Positions 50,501 to 62,500 of a stretch of DNA of 64,000 bases are shown here, piece by piece. The position numbers and the translations under genes are program-made. Below the pieces are notes generated by a model, which did not search any database, had not been told where the DNA came from, and was given only the letters and a program-made list of their open reading frames with translations. How positions within the stretch are numbered: position 1 is the stretch's first letter; every line of letters starts with the position of its first letter. Origin of the DNA: Dromaius novaehollandiae (lineage: Eukaryota; Chordata; Aves; Casuariiformes; Dromaiidae); NCBI RefSeq assembly GCF_036370855.1, contig NC_088098.1:137660721-137724720 (forward strand), given 5' to 3'.

Positions 50501-52485
50501 TCTTGCTTTCTCTTTGAGCCACAAATGATTCCCTTTGTTGATGCTCCTTTTAGCTGGGCTGTTACAATTCTGAATGATAGAGTAAAAAATAATATTGGGA
50601 CATACTAAGTTTTTAAAAGAAGTTTTTGGAGGCTTGAACATCGGAGTGAAACCTTAGAGACAATCTGAGGTTTTGCTGGAACAACAAGTTCATTAAACAC
50701 ATGTATTGCGACAAGCAAAAATAATATGATTAGAACACATTCATAAAACCTCTGTTGTACTTCCTTTCTTTCATTTAAATTTAAGCCATCATTTTGGAAA
50801 GGTGATCCATTTTCATAGCAGAGTGTGGCTCAGGATATATACCCTTCACATATTATAGACTAACACTATTAAGTAGACTTTGTGCAAATTAACAGAAGAT
50901 TCATTGAACAACAGTGCATGGCTTATTTTATACTTTTATTTGCTTCTACCTCTCAGACAGAAAACATGAATGTGTCTCTGGTGAAAAGGTGTTCAATGTA
51001 TATAATGTTTTTACTTCAAGAAGATCCAGCTGTCTTTCCTTCTGCTTCATGTATCTTCACCACTGAGAGAGACTTCAAAGAAAATCAAGCTCCAGTTTTT
51101 GAAAAACTGCTGTCTAACATGGATTATGTGGCCTGTGTTGTGAAACAGACAAAAAAGGAGATGCATATTTTGTGGCTTAATTTCATGATTCACATCAGTG
51201 TTATAAAGAACACAGTTGGGTTTTAATTACTGTCTTAGTACTATCAAGATGATCTAATAAAGCTGATTATCTTGGTGTTTGCTTTTACTCGCTCCTTTAA
51301 AATAAAGGCAAAAGCAAAGTTAACTCAAAATTATATTAATACATTATTTTAGTTACAAATTACTTCAGTTAATTTCTTTATAAGCTCTACTATAACTACT
51401 TCCAATTAATTCCTAATTACCACATACAGCATCTGGATATTGCAGTAGTGCACACTCTCTATAAACACTTACTTTTAGATCAGTCATATCCTGAAGTTTC
51501 ACAAAGATGAAATGAATGTTCCACCAACAAAGAGAAAAGAGCTAGATGTCCATGATGATTTCCACTCTAGTTAAAATATGTTTACTGGTGTGATAATAAT
51601 ACTTTTAAAAAGAGGAAAAAAGAGCACAGCTACCACCAGGTCATTTTTTTCCCCTCAGATTCAAAACTTACATTTGGCTTAGAATAAAATAAGATGGGTT
51701 CTTCTATTTTTTTGTCAGGAAGAGAAACCAGTGACATGAGCTCTTCTGCAACAGGATTCTCATATGTGGCCTGTAACAAAGGACTAGTGGAAACTTCATG
51801 AGGAAGCCCGTAAGCTTTTCAGCTTTGGGTAAGCCTACCATTGTGCGTATTTATTCCTGTCAACCTTCTTCATACCCGTCTTAGCTTGTCATCGGCCCCA
51901 CAACTCAACACTTGCTTGAAAATGTCACCCTTGGAAAATAGTCCCTTCTGTACCAAATGACTGCTGTTTCTTTTTGTTTATTTTCTCCTTAGACCTTAAC
52001 GTGCATTTGTCCAGAGAGGGCCACCAGCAGGAAAGCTCATCCTCTCCCCAAGAATACGTGAGTCAATAGCTCAGGGGTGTTGCTGTCTTTTAGTAGGAGT
52101 GAGGGCTGGACTGGGGAGGAAAGAGGAGGAGGATGCTTAAAACGCAGTCCTGCTAGCCTGTTTTGGTGAGTCCACTGTGCTGTGCATCAGCATGATAATG
52201 TCTGTGTAATTTAAGGGATGGTTTCACCAAAATTGTATCTTGCTTATACGTGGCTGCACGGAAAACTGCCTCCCTGTTCCTGCTTGCAGTCACCTATGGG
52301 TGTGTAACTTGCCTTCATCACACTTCGGGCATATGGAGAGGGAGGGGCAGGGGAATGGCCACCCTTCTGATTTTCCCATTTTCCCTTGGCAAGAGGAGAT
52401 TCCCGTGTGCGTGCAGCCGAGCTCTCCTGCTGAAGCCGCACAGCGATGTGGTGCCCAGCCCCAGTGCTCCTTCTGGGAGGGGATG
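47501..52485. other. Non-coding DNA upstream of the CpG island
   Basis: AT-rich up to about 52.0 kb, then rising in GC towards the island. A faint MIR-like phrase (GTCACACAGAGAGCATGTGG) occurs near 49988-50010. No exon is supported. In the last part an ATG in good context (52483) opens only 33 codons, starting MAAPALLLLGGG, with no donor seen before the stop. Confidence 0.45.
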
Positions 52486-52767
52486 GCAGCCCCTGCGCTG
52501 CTACTCCTCGGTGGTGGGGAGTCACCACGGTGCTGCTGCTGCGCAGGCAGGGCCACCAGCTGCCTCAAAGCCCTGCCCAAGTAGCAGCCAGGCACTCGTT
52601 TTGAAAGGGCAAGTTGCAGGAATTGGGGGGAGGGGAATTGAATTAAAAAGAAAACGCGGAATTGTCTTGGGAAACAAATTTTATCTTTAAACCCCCCCAA
52701 AAAACTCAGGACTGGGGAGTGTCTGTTTTTTCTCGGCGTCGGTTGGAAACTGCGGCTGCGCCGCCGG

Positions 52768-52781
52768 CCAGGAGGGGGCGC
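52768..52781 (+). promoter_or_regulatory. CTCF-type motif in the CpG island
   Basis: CCAGGAGGGGGCGC matches the CTCF core at all positions but one (G at the usual pyrimidine, a tolerated variant). It has the same orientation as the motif at 43483. In GC-rich DNA such matches arise more easily, so this one is weaker evidence. Confidence 0.4.
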
Positions 52782-52818
52782 AAAAGGGCCCTCCCGCGGC
52801 GCCCGCTCCGCCCAACGG

Positions 52819-52864
52819 CCGGGGCAGGGGAGGGGCGGGGAGGGGGGCGGGGAGGGAGGTGGGG
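52819..52864 (+). promoter_or_regulatory. GC-box cluster and G-quadruplex-type G-runs
   Basis: At least seven runs of three to six G are separated by one or two bases (GGGGCAGGGGAGGGGCGGGG and onward to 52864). This fits both overlapping Sp1/KLF sites and a potential G-quadruplex on the + strand, a frequent arrangement just upstream of CpG-island start sites. Confidence 0.7.
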
Positions 52865-52890
52865 CAGCCCTCCGAGCGGCCGGGTGAGGG

Positions 52891-52986
52891 CGGGTCCTGG
52901 AGAGGGGGGAGAGGCGGGGCCTGGAAAGGGGGAAGGGGCGGTGTCTGGAGAGGCGGAGGGGGCGGTGTCTGGGGGGGCGGGGGCCG
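52891..52986 (+). repeat. 24-bp minisatellite, four copies, in the CpG island
   Basis: Four consecutive 24-bp units begin at 52891, 52915, 52939 and 52963. Each starts CGG and has CTGG at positions 7-10 followed by G-rich sequence. Units 3 and 4 share CGGTGTCTGG, while units 1 and 2 share CGGG.CCTGGA. A partial further copy (GGTGGGTCCTGGGACGGG) follows. Since 24 is a multiple of three, all frames stay open, which explains the long spurious ORFs here. Confidence 0.9.
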
Positions 52987-53033
52987 GAGGGGGTGGGTCC
53001 TGGGACGGGTCTGCCCCGGAGCGGGCCGGGGCC

Positions 53034-53057
53034 GGGCCTGGGCCTGGGCCTGGCCCT
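53034..53057 (+). repeat. (GGGCCT)n hexamer repeat
   Basis: Three exact GGGCCT units are followed by one variant, GGCCCT, within the CpG island. Confidence 0.9.
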
Positions 53058-53382
53058 GGGCGGCGGGGCTGCGGCCTGGCTTCCGCCCGGGAGCACGCTG
53101 CGAGGCGGCCGAGGGAGACGGGCCCGCGAGCGGAGCCGCGGCTGCTGCTGGCGGAGCAGAGCAAGCGCGGCGGCGTCGCCTCTGGCAAAGGCGGCTCCTG
53201 AGGAGGCCACCTCGGCTGCGCCGCGGAGACAAAGACCCGCGAGGGGACTAGTATCGGGGCGGGGAGAGGGAGAGCGGGGGGTGATTTTAAACGAGAGGTG
53301 TATTTTGTGAGGATTTTTGTCTGCGCGATAAAGAGGGGCGATAGCTTTGTCGTTGCGACGTTAGGGATTTTGGCAAACAGGA

Positions 53383-53469
53383 ATGGGCAGTCTCATCCCC
53401 TGGCAGCAGTTGTGCCTAGTCGGAGGGCGCTTTGAGGGAAAAACGACCCAGTGCAATCCGTGGGCGTAA
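53383..53469 (+). other. First ATG after the island: 28-codon uORF-like frame
   Basis: The first ATG on the + strand after the ATG-free stretch opens 28 codons starting MGSLIPWQQ and ends at TAA, before the donor-like site at 53536. If the first exon runs to 53535, this would be an upstream ORF in the 5' leader. Confidence 0.3.
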
Positions 53470-53540
53470 ACACTGTGCGGAGAAATGCACAAATGGCCGT
53501 GCGCACCCACGCATGTGCAGACAGGCATCCCCGCGGTAAG

Positions 53541-56500
53541 CAGAGTTTGCAGCTGAAGGGAAATTAAATCCATGGAACAAAAGAGATTTTAAGACATTCT
53601 TCTAGAAGAGAATGGGCTCTTCTTTATTTGTTGGTAAATTAGTAAAAAGCCCCTCCCACGATGGTACACCCCTATCCCTGGCCATGGTCGCTGTATCGCA
53701 TTTGTTCTGGGGAAGGGTACAGCCACTGTGCCCAGCCAGTGCAGTTCGCTTCAGCTGGCGATACCATCCAGTGCTTCACTTTGTTCTGCAGTCGGCGGCC
53801 AACCAGCCGCCACCACAAGGAGTGCTGAATAGCTGCTTCTGCCTGTTGTCATACGCAGTCACAGCTCTGTTAACTGTCAGCAAGCCAAAAACAGAAAACC
53901 ACAAACTTTGCAAGCAGCCTTCTTTGCCCAAGTATGCAGATATCAGTGTGTCTCCGTAGCAAGCATGCCAAGACAAAGGCACAATTTTTTGTGAATTCCT
54001 TCAGACTTTTGTTTATGTCTTTGGCCAAAGCCCCTAAAAACAAAAACTTTGTGTGTTTCGTGGGGTGGCAGAGATTTTTTTTACTGACATTTTTATTGAT
54101 ATATACATTCTGCCCTTGAATTATATTTCTTAAAACCAGTAGACGCTATTTTTCCCATTACCTAAACTGTGTTTCAACAGCCTCCTTAATAGCTGGGTTA
54201 ACCCCCAAACCTCTAAATATTTGAAAATGAGACATTTCAGAGCTAGAACCAAACTGTGCAAGTTGGACTTTCCACTTCAATTGCCTAACACAGCAGAGAA
54301 AAACAAAGATTGCCGCGTTTGGGAGCAAGCAAAGATTGACTTGCCCTTCTTTCTTAGGGCTCACTTGCTTTCCGCTTTTTGACCTTTTTATTACAGAAGA
54401 AAAAGCTACTCAGCTGCTGAAGAGGTTTTGAATTCTTGCTTCGTCCATGAGGTATAAGCCAAAAATAGGGAGAGGATTTCTAAGAACTTTTTCAACAACT
54501 GTATGTATTAGAATTTAATTAAAATCCATAAGTTGCACTGTGATTTTAGTTTCTTGTAAGAGTTGCAAAATAGTACTTTCTGAAATGCGAACTGAGTGCA
54601 GCAGGCTGGCAAACATTTTTTCCTCTAATCTGCTGAAGGAACCTCATATGCTTTGTCTTCCTCTGTATCCTTTTTCTTTGTATTTAAAAGGCTCCCATCT
54701 TGGGGGCATCTCCGTAACTGTCTGATAAAGACTGTACTATTATTTGTTGTTAACATGTACAGCCATAAGGAACTAAGGGCTCAGATCCCATACGGGGCTG
54801 AGGAATGCTGGTCCTCTGAGGCCCCTGTTTTGGGGGCTGGAATTTATCAGTCTGAATTAGGCACCCAAATTCCATGTACAGGTAGCAGGGGAGATGCTTG
54901 GAGATGGGAATCTGAGCAATAATGTGTATCATTAAGTGGGAAGATACCAAAAGGTTAGCTAATAGACATATGAAACACTATGAAGTGTAGACAGCTATTC
55001 ACCGGTCTCCTGCAGGATGCTCAGAGCAGGATGCAGCAGAGACTTAAGTCATCCCATGGAATGCAAGTAGTAAGATTGTGTTTATTTTCAAAGTAGCTGC
55101 AAGCAATGTTAGTTTTGATATAGCATCTCCCTATTTGCCTGGGAGATCTTCCCTGGAAAATGGGAGACCTGAGGCTGGAAGGGGAATGCCCAGCCTGCCA
55201 CTGGGCAGCTTTGCTGAGACTGTCCAACTGTGGAAAAAGCCATCCAAGGTTCAGAGAGACAGGATGCATGGGAGCAGGCTTTGTAGTTCTTGTTCTGTAA
55301 TCCACTGGTGAAAGCACTTAGCAAGGGATGGAGGTTGGGACTGCTGTTTCAGTCCCAAATGTCTATGTATGTCTGTCATTTGATGCCATATTCAATACAT
55401 AGATCTAGGAACAGAATGCAGAACTCTGGCTCCAGCTTCTCCTTGCTTTTCCTCCTCTTTTTTTTTCCTTTTTTCTTTTGAATGAAATAGAACTGTGTCT
55501 ATGGTGCTTTCTACCTAACAAAATGCTGTCAGTGTGTGCTAGTGTTCTGTGAGCGTGCCTGTCAGCTTGGGTCCCTCAGGGAACTTGAACAGCAGGAGCC
55601 TCATTTGTGAATCCCTAAAAGGTAGCAGGCACCAAGATGCACAGCTTAGCTGAGATGGCTGCTTATCTGGGCACACACAGTGCTCGAATAGTAGGCAGGT
55701 AAGCATAAAAATAAAATGGCTTCTACAGTGATTGTGATTTGCTCTTTTGGGTGTTGCTATATAAATTGCTTCTAAATTTTACTGTAGTCTGTTCAGTTCC
55801 GAAAGTTTCAGAGCTGTTCAGAGCTACTCTTTACACAACACATTTGCACTTTTGTTCTCTTACTAGTATTTGTATTTCCTTTTTTTTGTTTGTTTTTCCC
55901 TTATGCCATTTCTCATGTGGGTGTGAGAATTTTGCTATAGACATCACTTGCCATATGAAACAAACGTCCTGGATTTGTTTCCAGTATTAAATCTCAGTAG
56001 AAAAGCCCAATTTGCTGCCTTGTCTGACTTCCTCATTTCTCTCAGACTGTGCTGTTTCTCTAATCCGTTTTCTAACAACATCAGTGTTCTAATTTGGGGA
56101 TATAGTCTGCTTCAGAGATAATAGGCAAAAAAAAGTTTGATCCTAGGAATTTCATTCATGTGACTCTGTTTGTACCAGGATGCGATAGGAAGGGCACTGA
56201 GTAATGCTGGCCTGGGAGCTGCACCCTGTCTCTTGGCCTGCCCTGCCTTGCAGTGAGCATTGCACCAGGAAAAGCAGCAGGATGTTCTGCTCTGACACCC
56301 AAGTGAGCGCTAACTCCAAGGCAGACAACCATGTGAAACAGCGGTGACCTTGTAGCTCTGTTATTTGGGGTCCAGTTCCAAAACATCTGTTAATTTGACA
56401 TTGGCTGTGAGAACTGTCAAAGCAAATGTCCTAGAAAGGTGCCATGGGGGAAATAACTGACCGACAAAGCCACTGCTGGTTCAGAAAATCTTGAAACCTT

Positions 56501-59500
56501 TATCTCCCTGCCCCCTTCCTTTCACAGCTACAACATGCTCTGTCATTGTCAGTGTCTCCCATGCATGGCTGATGAATCGCCATTTTAGGCAGGCAGTTTA
56601 TGGCTCATAAATACTTGGGTGTGTCAGACTGTAATGGATCCCTTAGGAATGACTGTAGTGTGTGGAGAGTGGCTGAACACATCCCTGTAAATTCCCAGCT
56701 CTTCAGCATGGAAAATGGATTTTAATGGTCACAAACAGATGGTGTTCATGAAAGGGAGAAAAAAATCTGATTATAGCTCATGTCAGACAGGGTGGAGAAA
56801 ATAATCTGCTATATTTAAAGCTTTATTTTATTAGAAACAGGAATATAGCTTCAAGCAGTTCTGGTACAATGTAAAAATCTAACTATTATTGCAAGCACTA
56901 AGTGGGTCTCAAAAGACAACGCAGTTCCAGTCACGCTAGGTAAGAAGAAGAATCTGAAGTGTAAGAACTAGGTGGATTTTTTGTTTTGTTTGTTTGCTTG
57001 CTTTTTTGTTTTACAACAGGGTTTGATAACCCCAGTTAAGCTGCCAGGCAGCTGAAAGAGTTAAACCATGAATGTCATTGCCACTAGCTCAACCTTTTGA
57101 GCATCATCTATGTCCCTTAAAAATCTAGTCGCTTGCATTTATTAGAAAGGTCAGGAAAAAATATTCAGTTTTGGGTCACACCGAAATGATTATTTAAAGT
57201 AGGATACTCCACTGAAAAATCAGTGATTCTAACAACTTTGGCTCAGATGCTTGTCCAAGCCTCCAGAGAGCACATAAACACCCATTAATGCATACTTCAT
57301 GTGTAACATAGTGATAAACACAAGGCCCATTATTGACTGAGGCTGAGACACATAGGACTTAAATTTCACTGTAGACAGTTAACTCTGTGAGCGAGATCTA
57401 TAAAAAAATCCATATAATGCCTTATATGTTTGTTTTCATTATCTTCTCCCATCACTGTTAGAAAATGCCCAGAGTCCCAGGAGCAGAAGCTGGAACCCTG
57501 AACACTCAGTTCTGCATTGGCCACGGCAGCAGGTTGCTGATCCTGTGAATCTTGCATTCCTGGCTTTGTGGGAGCACAGTTTCAACAGCGTTAAATGTTG
57601 ACTCTTTACCCGGTAAAGTGCATAACCACTTAGTTCAAGGTGGCTGAGGTATGTGTTCTGAAGAGAGAGGTCATCTTCTGAATGCCCTCTGGCTTGATCA
57701 AGCATTGGGAAGTTAAAGGTGAATGGCAGCAGATCCTACTCCAGCCATATTTTAAAAAGTAAAGGTATCCATACATAAATGGGTAACAGGCATCCAAGTG
57801 TATCCGTAGACTTTATGTGAAGAATCCTTCTTTGCACGGACATCTCTCACAAGGCAGCAGTAAAGTTCTGGATTCACATCCTTCTTCTCACTCTTTGCTT
57901 TTGACTGCAGAGTGTTGCTTAGTATGAAACTAAATTTCAGAATGCTTAGCGCTGTGTAGGGATTTTAAACTGTGATGTCCATTCCTAGGGTCTGATGCCT
58001 AAAACCTTTTATAAGTCTAGCCTTGTGTGTGCCTCAGGAGTGAAAAGGGAGATAAAATTTTTGCCTGTTTGAGATGCTCTGATGAGCGCCAAACAAGGCT
58101 GCAGGCATACAGGCGGCAGTGCTTGAAGTTGGAAGAGAGCTCTGCGTCAGTAAGAACAGGGAGGTGGGACTGTAGGTTACCAGATTAAGATGAGCAGTGT
58201 ATTGTAGCAGTGCCCTGTGATGCCCTATGATGCCTGGCTGGTGCGTGGAGGGGTCCAGCACTGTTGTGTTACAGCTGGACTGGGTAGTGATCAGGTTTTC
58301 ATTCCTGAATGTGTCATCTATGAGAACTGCAGGCCATTTCCTCAATACAAGGGGAAAAAACAGAGGAAGGGTGTGATTACGCTGCTGAAGTGATTGCTTT
58401 TGCTTGTTGCTGTGATTGTGGCTACTGGTCAGCAACACCGGGAAGCTTCCTTTCTGGTGGGCAGGCTGGAAGTATAGGAAGCACAGAGATAGGGAGGAAG
58501 CAGATAATGGGCAAATAAATTGAATGATGTGAAAGTATAAGAAGAAAATCATGTTCTGAAAACAGTGTTCTTGGCCATAATCTTTTATATTAATCCTTAA
58601 CTTTCAGAGTCAGCCCAAAAAGTGTGAAGTATTTTTTTGTGAAGGGATCAAGGGAACTTTTTTTTTAAGAAAGCATAAAAATTTAGGCTCAGACTGCCTC
58701 TGGAGGAAGGGATGACAAGCAACTGAGACTGCAACTCTGTTGAATTTGTACCAGAGTGCCTAAATTTCTTTACAGGGCTCTTTGTGAGGCTTGCAATAGA
58801 CAAGGGCCCAATATTAGTCTTTCTGGCCCTGAACCAAGCACGTTATAGTTGATCCTCCATCTTACCAACCTCCTCTAAGCTCCGTTGGGGATCAGTTACT
58901 GACATTTGCACTGTACGTGGAATGCAAGTATCATTGTGTTAAATCAGCACTAGGATATAGTGTTGGCAGCTCCTATTTTTTATGAAGAGTTCTTAAAGGC
59001 TGTGCTTCTGGACCGATGTGAGTATGAGTATCTCAAAATTCCTTAAAGAAGGGAAAAAAAGAGAAAAAGGAGAAGTCGAAAATATGGATGGACTCCCAAA
59101 TGCAAAGCCCAAAAGACAACTGAATAATATAAAATGAAATATGCTTTATAAAACTCATGATTTTTTTGGCATGGCCAATGACTTTTCAAAGCTTGGGCTT
59201 GGCAAAACTGGGAAAATTATGGAAAAGTGTGGACAACATTTCTTGCTGATCTTTCTAAGGGAAGAAAGAACTGAGGAAAAAGGGGACATGAGAAAGGCTT
59301 TGTCTCTTTCTCAGTGGGTGAACATGCCTGTCATTGTGGGAAACAGAAAGCAGTAGTGTATGCCTGGTGGCCCTTAGAGCTTCGGGCTATTTGGATGATT
59401 ATTGAATGGACATGGCTGGAGCTGGGGTGAACAGTATGTGTTGGGTAATAATTGCAGGGCCAGTTTGTGTGATCTGGGCAGCTGTCCCTTACAGGCTGCA

Positions 59501-62500
59501 CTGAGACAACCAGCTCATTTCACTGAACACCCCTCTGATGGTAATAACTTCTAGTTCCAGCTAGCTGGAAATGGATGGAAACTGGTGACCTGGAGGTGAA
59601 AGGTGCCATACTCCATTCCAGTGCTCTGAGTCACTTGGTCTCTTGTTACAATGAGCTTTCTGTGCTACTTCGAGGGACACTTTTGCCTTGCTGCTTTCCA
59701 GCACTTATGGGCTGTGGTTAAAAACAAATGAACCGCTTTCCACAAACTCTTCTCCTCCAGCCCCTTCTTTATTTTAAAGGGTGTTGTAGCAGCTGATGTA
59801 TAGCCTGGGACTTTATTTACTGATTACAAAGATCATCTTGCTTTGGCTTCCCTTACCTTGAAAATTTAGACTTTTGTTACAGCCTGGAGACTGTACTGCT
59901 CGTATTGGAACCTGTGTTGTGGGGGACCAGACATGGGTGAGCATAGGCTGCAAATTCAATACAGATTAGTTCTGTTTCACATTTTGTCTCATTTTTATAG
60001 CAACATAGGTTTGTAATTACTGATAGTTGGTAGTATTTAAGCCAAGGAAGTTATTTATATACATGCAAAAGAGCTACTGTTTCTAACATGTTGGTCTAAG
60101 TGTGTAAGTTCATGCATTGTTATAAAGTCATGCCCTGGAGACTACACAGTTTACTACTGCCTCCATATAAAAAGGAGTGAGAGAAGCTTGTGTTTTTAAC
60201 TGACAATGGTCCAGCTGAAGTCAGTGGCAGTGGTGTAGTGATGACTGAGGTGTTTACATGCATATGGAAACGTAGCTCATCATTATTTTTGCAAGTAGCA
60301 TTCAACTCTACTGTTGTATGGATCCCCACCTTATCTAGGATACCACACATTAGACAGACACCATATGCTATGTCAAAGCAGGATAGACTTATTGTGACAA
60401 ATCTGCAGCGCGCAAGCCTCATTAAGAAAACAAAATTAACTGAAGTGCCTTCCCACACCACTCCAAAAACATTTAAAACCTGTTAATTAAAGAGAGAAGA
60501 ATCGGGAAGTACCAAATGAAGCTCCCTTGTACCATCTCCACTCCATCATGCTTCACCTTATTCTGTTTTGAGGCATCACCACTGCATTTCGCTGAAGTAC
60601 AACACTGAATCGCTAATCCTCACATGTGTATTTGCTCTGGCTGGTTAAAACAATGCCTTGATACTATTTATTGTTTTTAAATAAACGCAGACCTCTGTAG
60701 GGCCCTTGTGCCTCAGTGTTTTGTGGCAAAGGTCAGGAATCTATTCATAAGACTTCTAAAATGTAATTGTTAAAACATCTCTGCTGTGTCACTGTTTTCC
60801 CTTTCCTCCCCTCATACAAATAATACATTGTCATTAGCTGCTCTGTAACCCTCCCTCTAAGCACAGCATATATGGCTTTATTTTTTCCCAAGCTTCCTTC
60901 CTGTTTAAACAAGGAATTGTTTTAGTCAGTTCTGACCCAAATATTCCTAGCCTTGCTGTCATGAAAAAGAAATATCATTCAGTTTTATGCACTCAGTTTT
61001 CTGCAGTGATTTATAAACACTGCAGTTTTATTGCTCTTGTGGACTGCAACATTATGGATTGTTATTATAGAAATGTATGTTCATGTGACCAGAAATTTAG
61101 ACTTCTGATATATTGGTCAATTTACAAGTCCCTGTAAATGAAACTACAGCAAGAAGGGAAAAAGGGAAAGAAGATGTACTATTCTAATTCAGTAATGGTG
61201 TATACTACTAGCTCCTGTACTCATAGCTGAAGGTGTGTCACTTGCATCACATCTTGATTCCAGAGGTCTTTAACTTGGCATTTAATATTTTACTAAATGA
61301 CTTTTAAAGTCCAAAAGATTAATCAGATATCGAAAATGACATTTTCAGTTATTTGGATTCTCACTTATTACTTAATCAGTCTTTACACTGAGCCCATTGT
61401 ATTGTCCCTGACCAAATCATGACCTACAATAAAGTCAGCAGTCCCCTAATCTGAAAATACTGAGGAATGCAGAACCCAAAACTTGCCTACTGCGTTCCAA
61501 AATTTAATCATCCTTATTCTTAAATAATGTACTTTGCTTCTTCTTTAGATTTATCTGGCTTTACAGCTTGAAACTATTGGTGGTTGTCACAACTTATTCC
61601 ACTACATCAAAAAATCTGTATTTTCCCTTTGTGAGGGCATTTTTTCACTCTAAGTATGTTACCTGTCAGTTTCTGTTTTGGTAAATTGAGCTGAGCAAGC
61701 TCTGTAGGTGTCTTATTTGGCAAGGCAAATCCTACAACCAAGGAATAATTTTTGCACTTCCATGAAATTACTAGCCTGGTTTCTGAAGAAAATGTAACTT
61801 ACTGGATCACAGTGTTTGGCTGTCTAACTCTCTGCTAGTCTTTTCCTAATATTAAAAAGATAAGTTTAAAAAGAACCTGTGGTCAGGTTAAATCAAAACT
61901 GTCAGATGGGTGAAAGTCTCAGTCATTTACAGTCTGTAAATTTCAAGTTTTGTGAAGATGGATGCTGGGAGGAGATGAGACAAATCAGTGCTACTACTGA
62001 AGAGAAGGTAGATAAAACTCAACTGTTAGACATGCTCCTTAGCACCAGCCAACTGACTGCTCAGCATATACCTCCTGGCCGACCAACCAGCACATGCATA
62101 ATCTCTTTCCTCAGGGCAGAAGTACGGAGACAGAAAAGAACACATTAGGGGCAGAACTGGGCTGTTCTTTAAGTGGTGGGTGGAATAAGGGGACAAAGGG
62201 TACAGTTTCATAGGAAACTAACTTTCCTAATTTTTTTCATGAGCAGCAGAGCTAATTGTGAAGTGCAGACACCAACACTGTATGCTATATGTCCCTCACT
62301 TTAAAGAAAATTTCCTATAAATCAGATATAGATGTTAGAAAATTAAAGATGCCAGTTATTTAAATTATTAGTGGCTGTGGGGAAAATATTTGCTATTTTT
62401 GGATTTTTATATCTTTATCCCAGTGAATTTGAGTTTTGTTGATACTAGTAAATACTTTATGATTATTTGGCCAGAAATATGGTCTGCATTATACAGCACT

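Larger units (their letters stand above)
52660..53540. promoter_or_regulatory. CpG island promoter, probably with a non-coding first exon
   Basis: This is the only stretch in the window that is both strongly GC-rich and dense in CpG. It contains many GGGGCGG-type Sp1/KLF boxes, no TATA box, a CTCF-like motif and a G-run array. Neither strand has an ATG between 52486 and 53382, although frames up to 306 codons are open, all beginning at GTG or TTG. A splice-donor-like site, CGCG|GTAAGC (GT at 53536-53537), lies at the right edge, and a weaker one, CGG|GTGAGG (GT at 52884-52885), lies inside. Known vertebrate biology makes this a transcription start region of a housekeeping or developmental gene. 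The gene is not identifiable from the window. Rightward transcription is favoured by the donor, but bidirectional activity is possible. Confidence 0.85.

Noticed and set aside
50882..51226. 114-codon + strand ORF
   Set aside because: It starts at GTG, shows no recognisable domain and lies in AT-rich non-coding DNA.
52290..53232. Long GC-rich ORFs on both strands (up to 306 codons) in the CpG island
   Set aside because: They start at GTG or TTG, no ATG exists in the island on either strand, the peptides are Pro/Arg/Gly-rich with 8-residue periodicity caused by the 24-bp DNA repeat, and overlapping frames are open in several registers at once.
58034..58552. 172-codon ATG ORF on the minus strand
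   Set aside because: It is the longest ATG frame outside repeats and the island, but about one frame this long is expected by chance in six frames of 64 kb. No domain, splice or family signal was seen.
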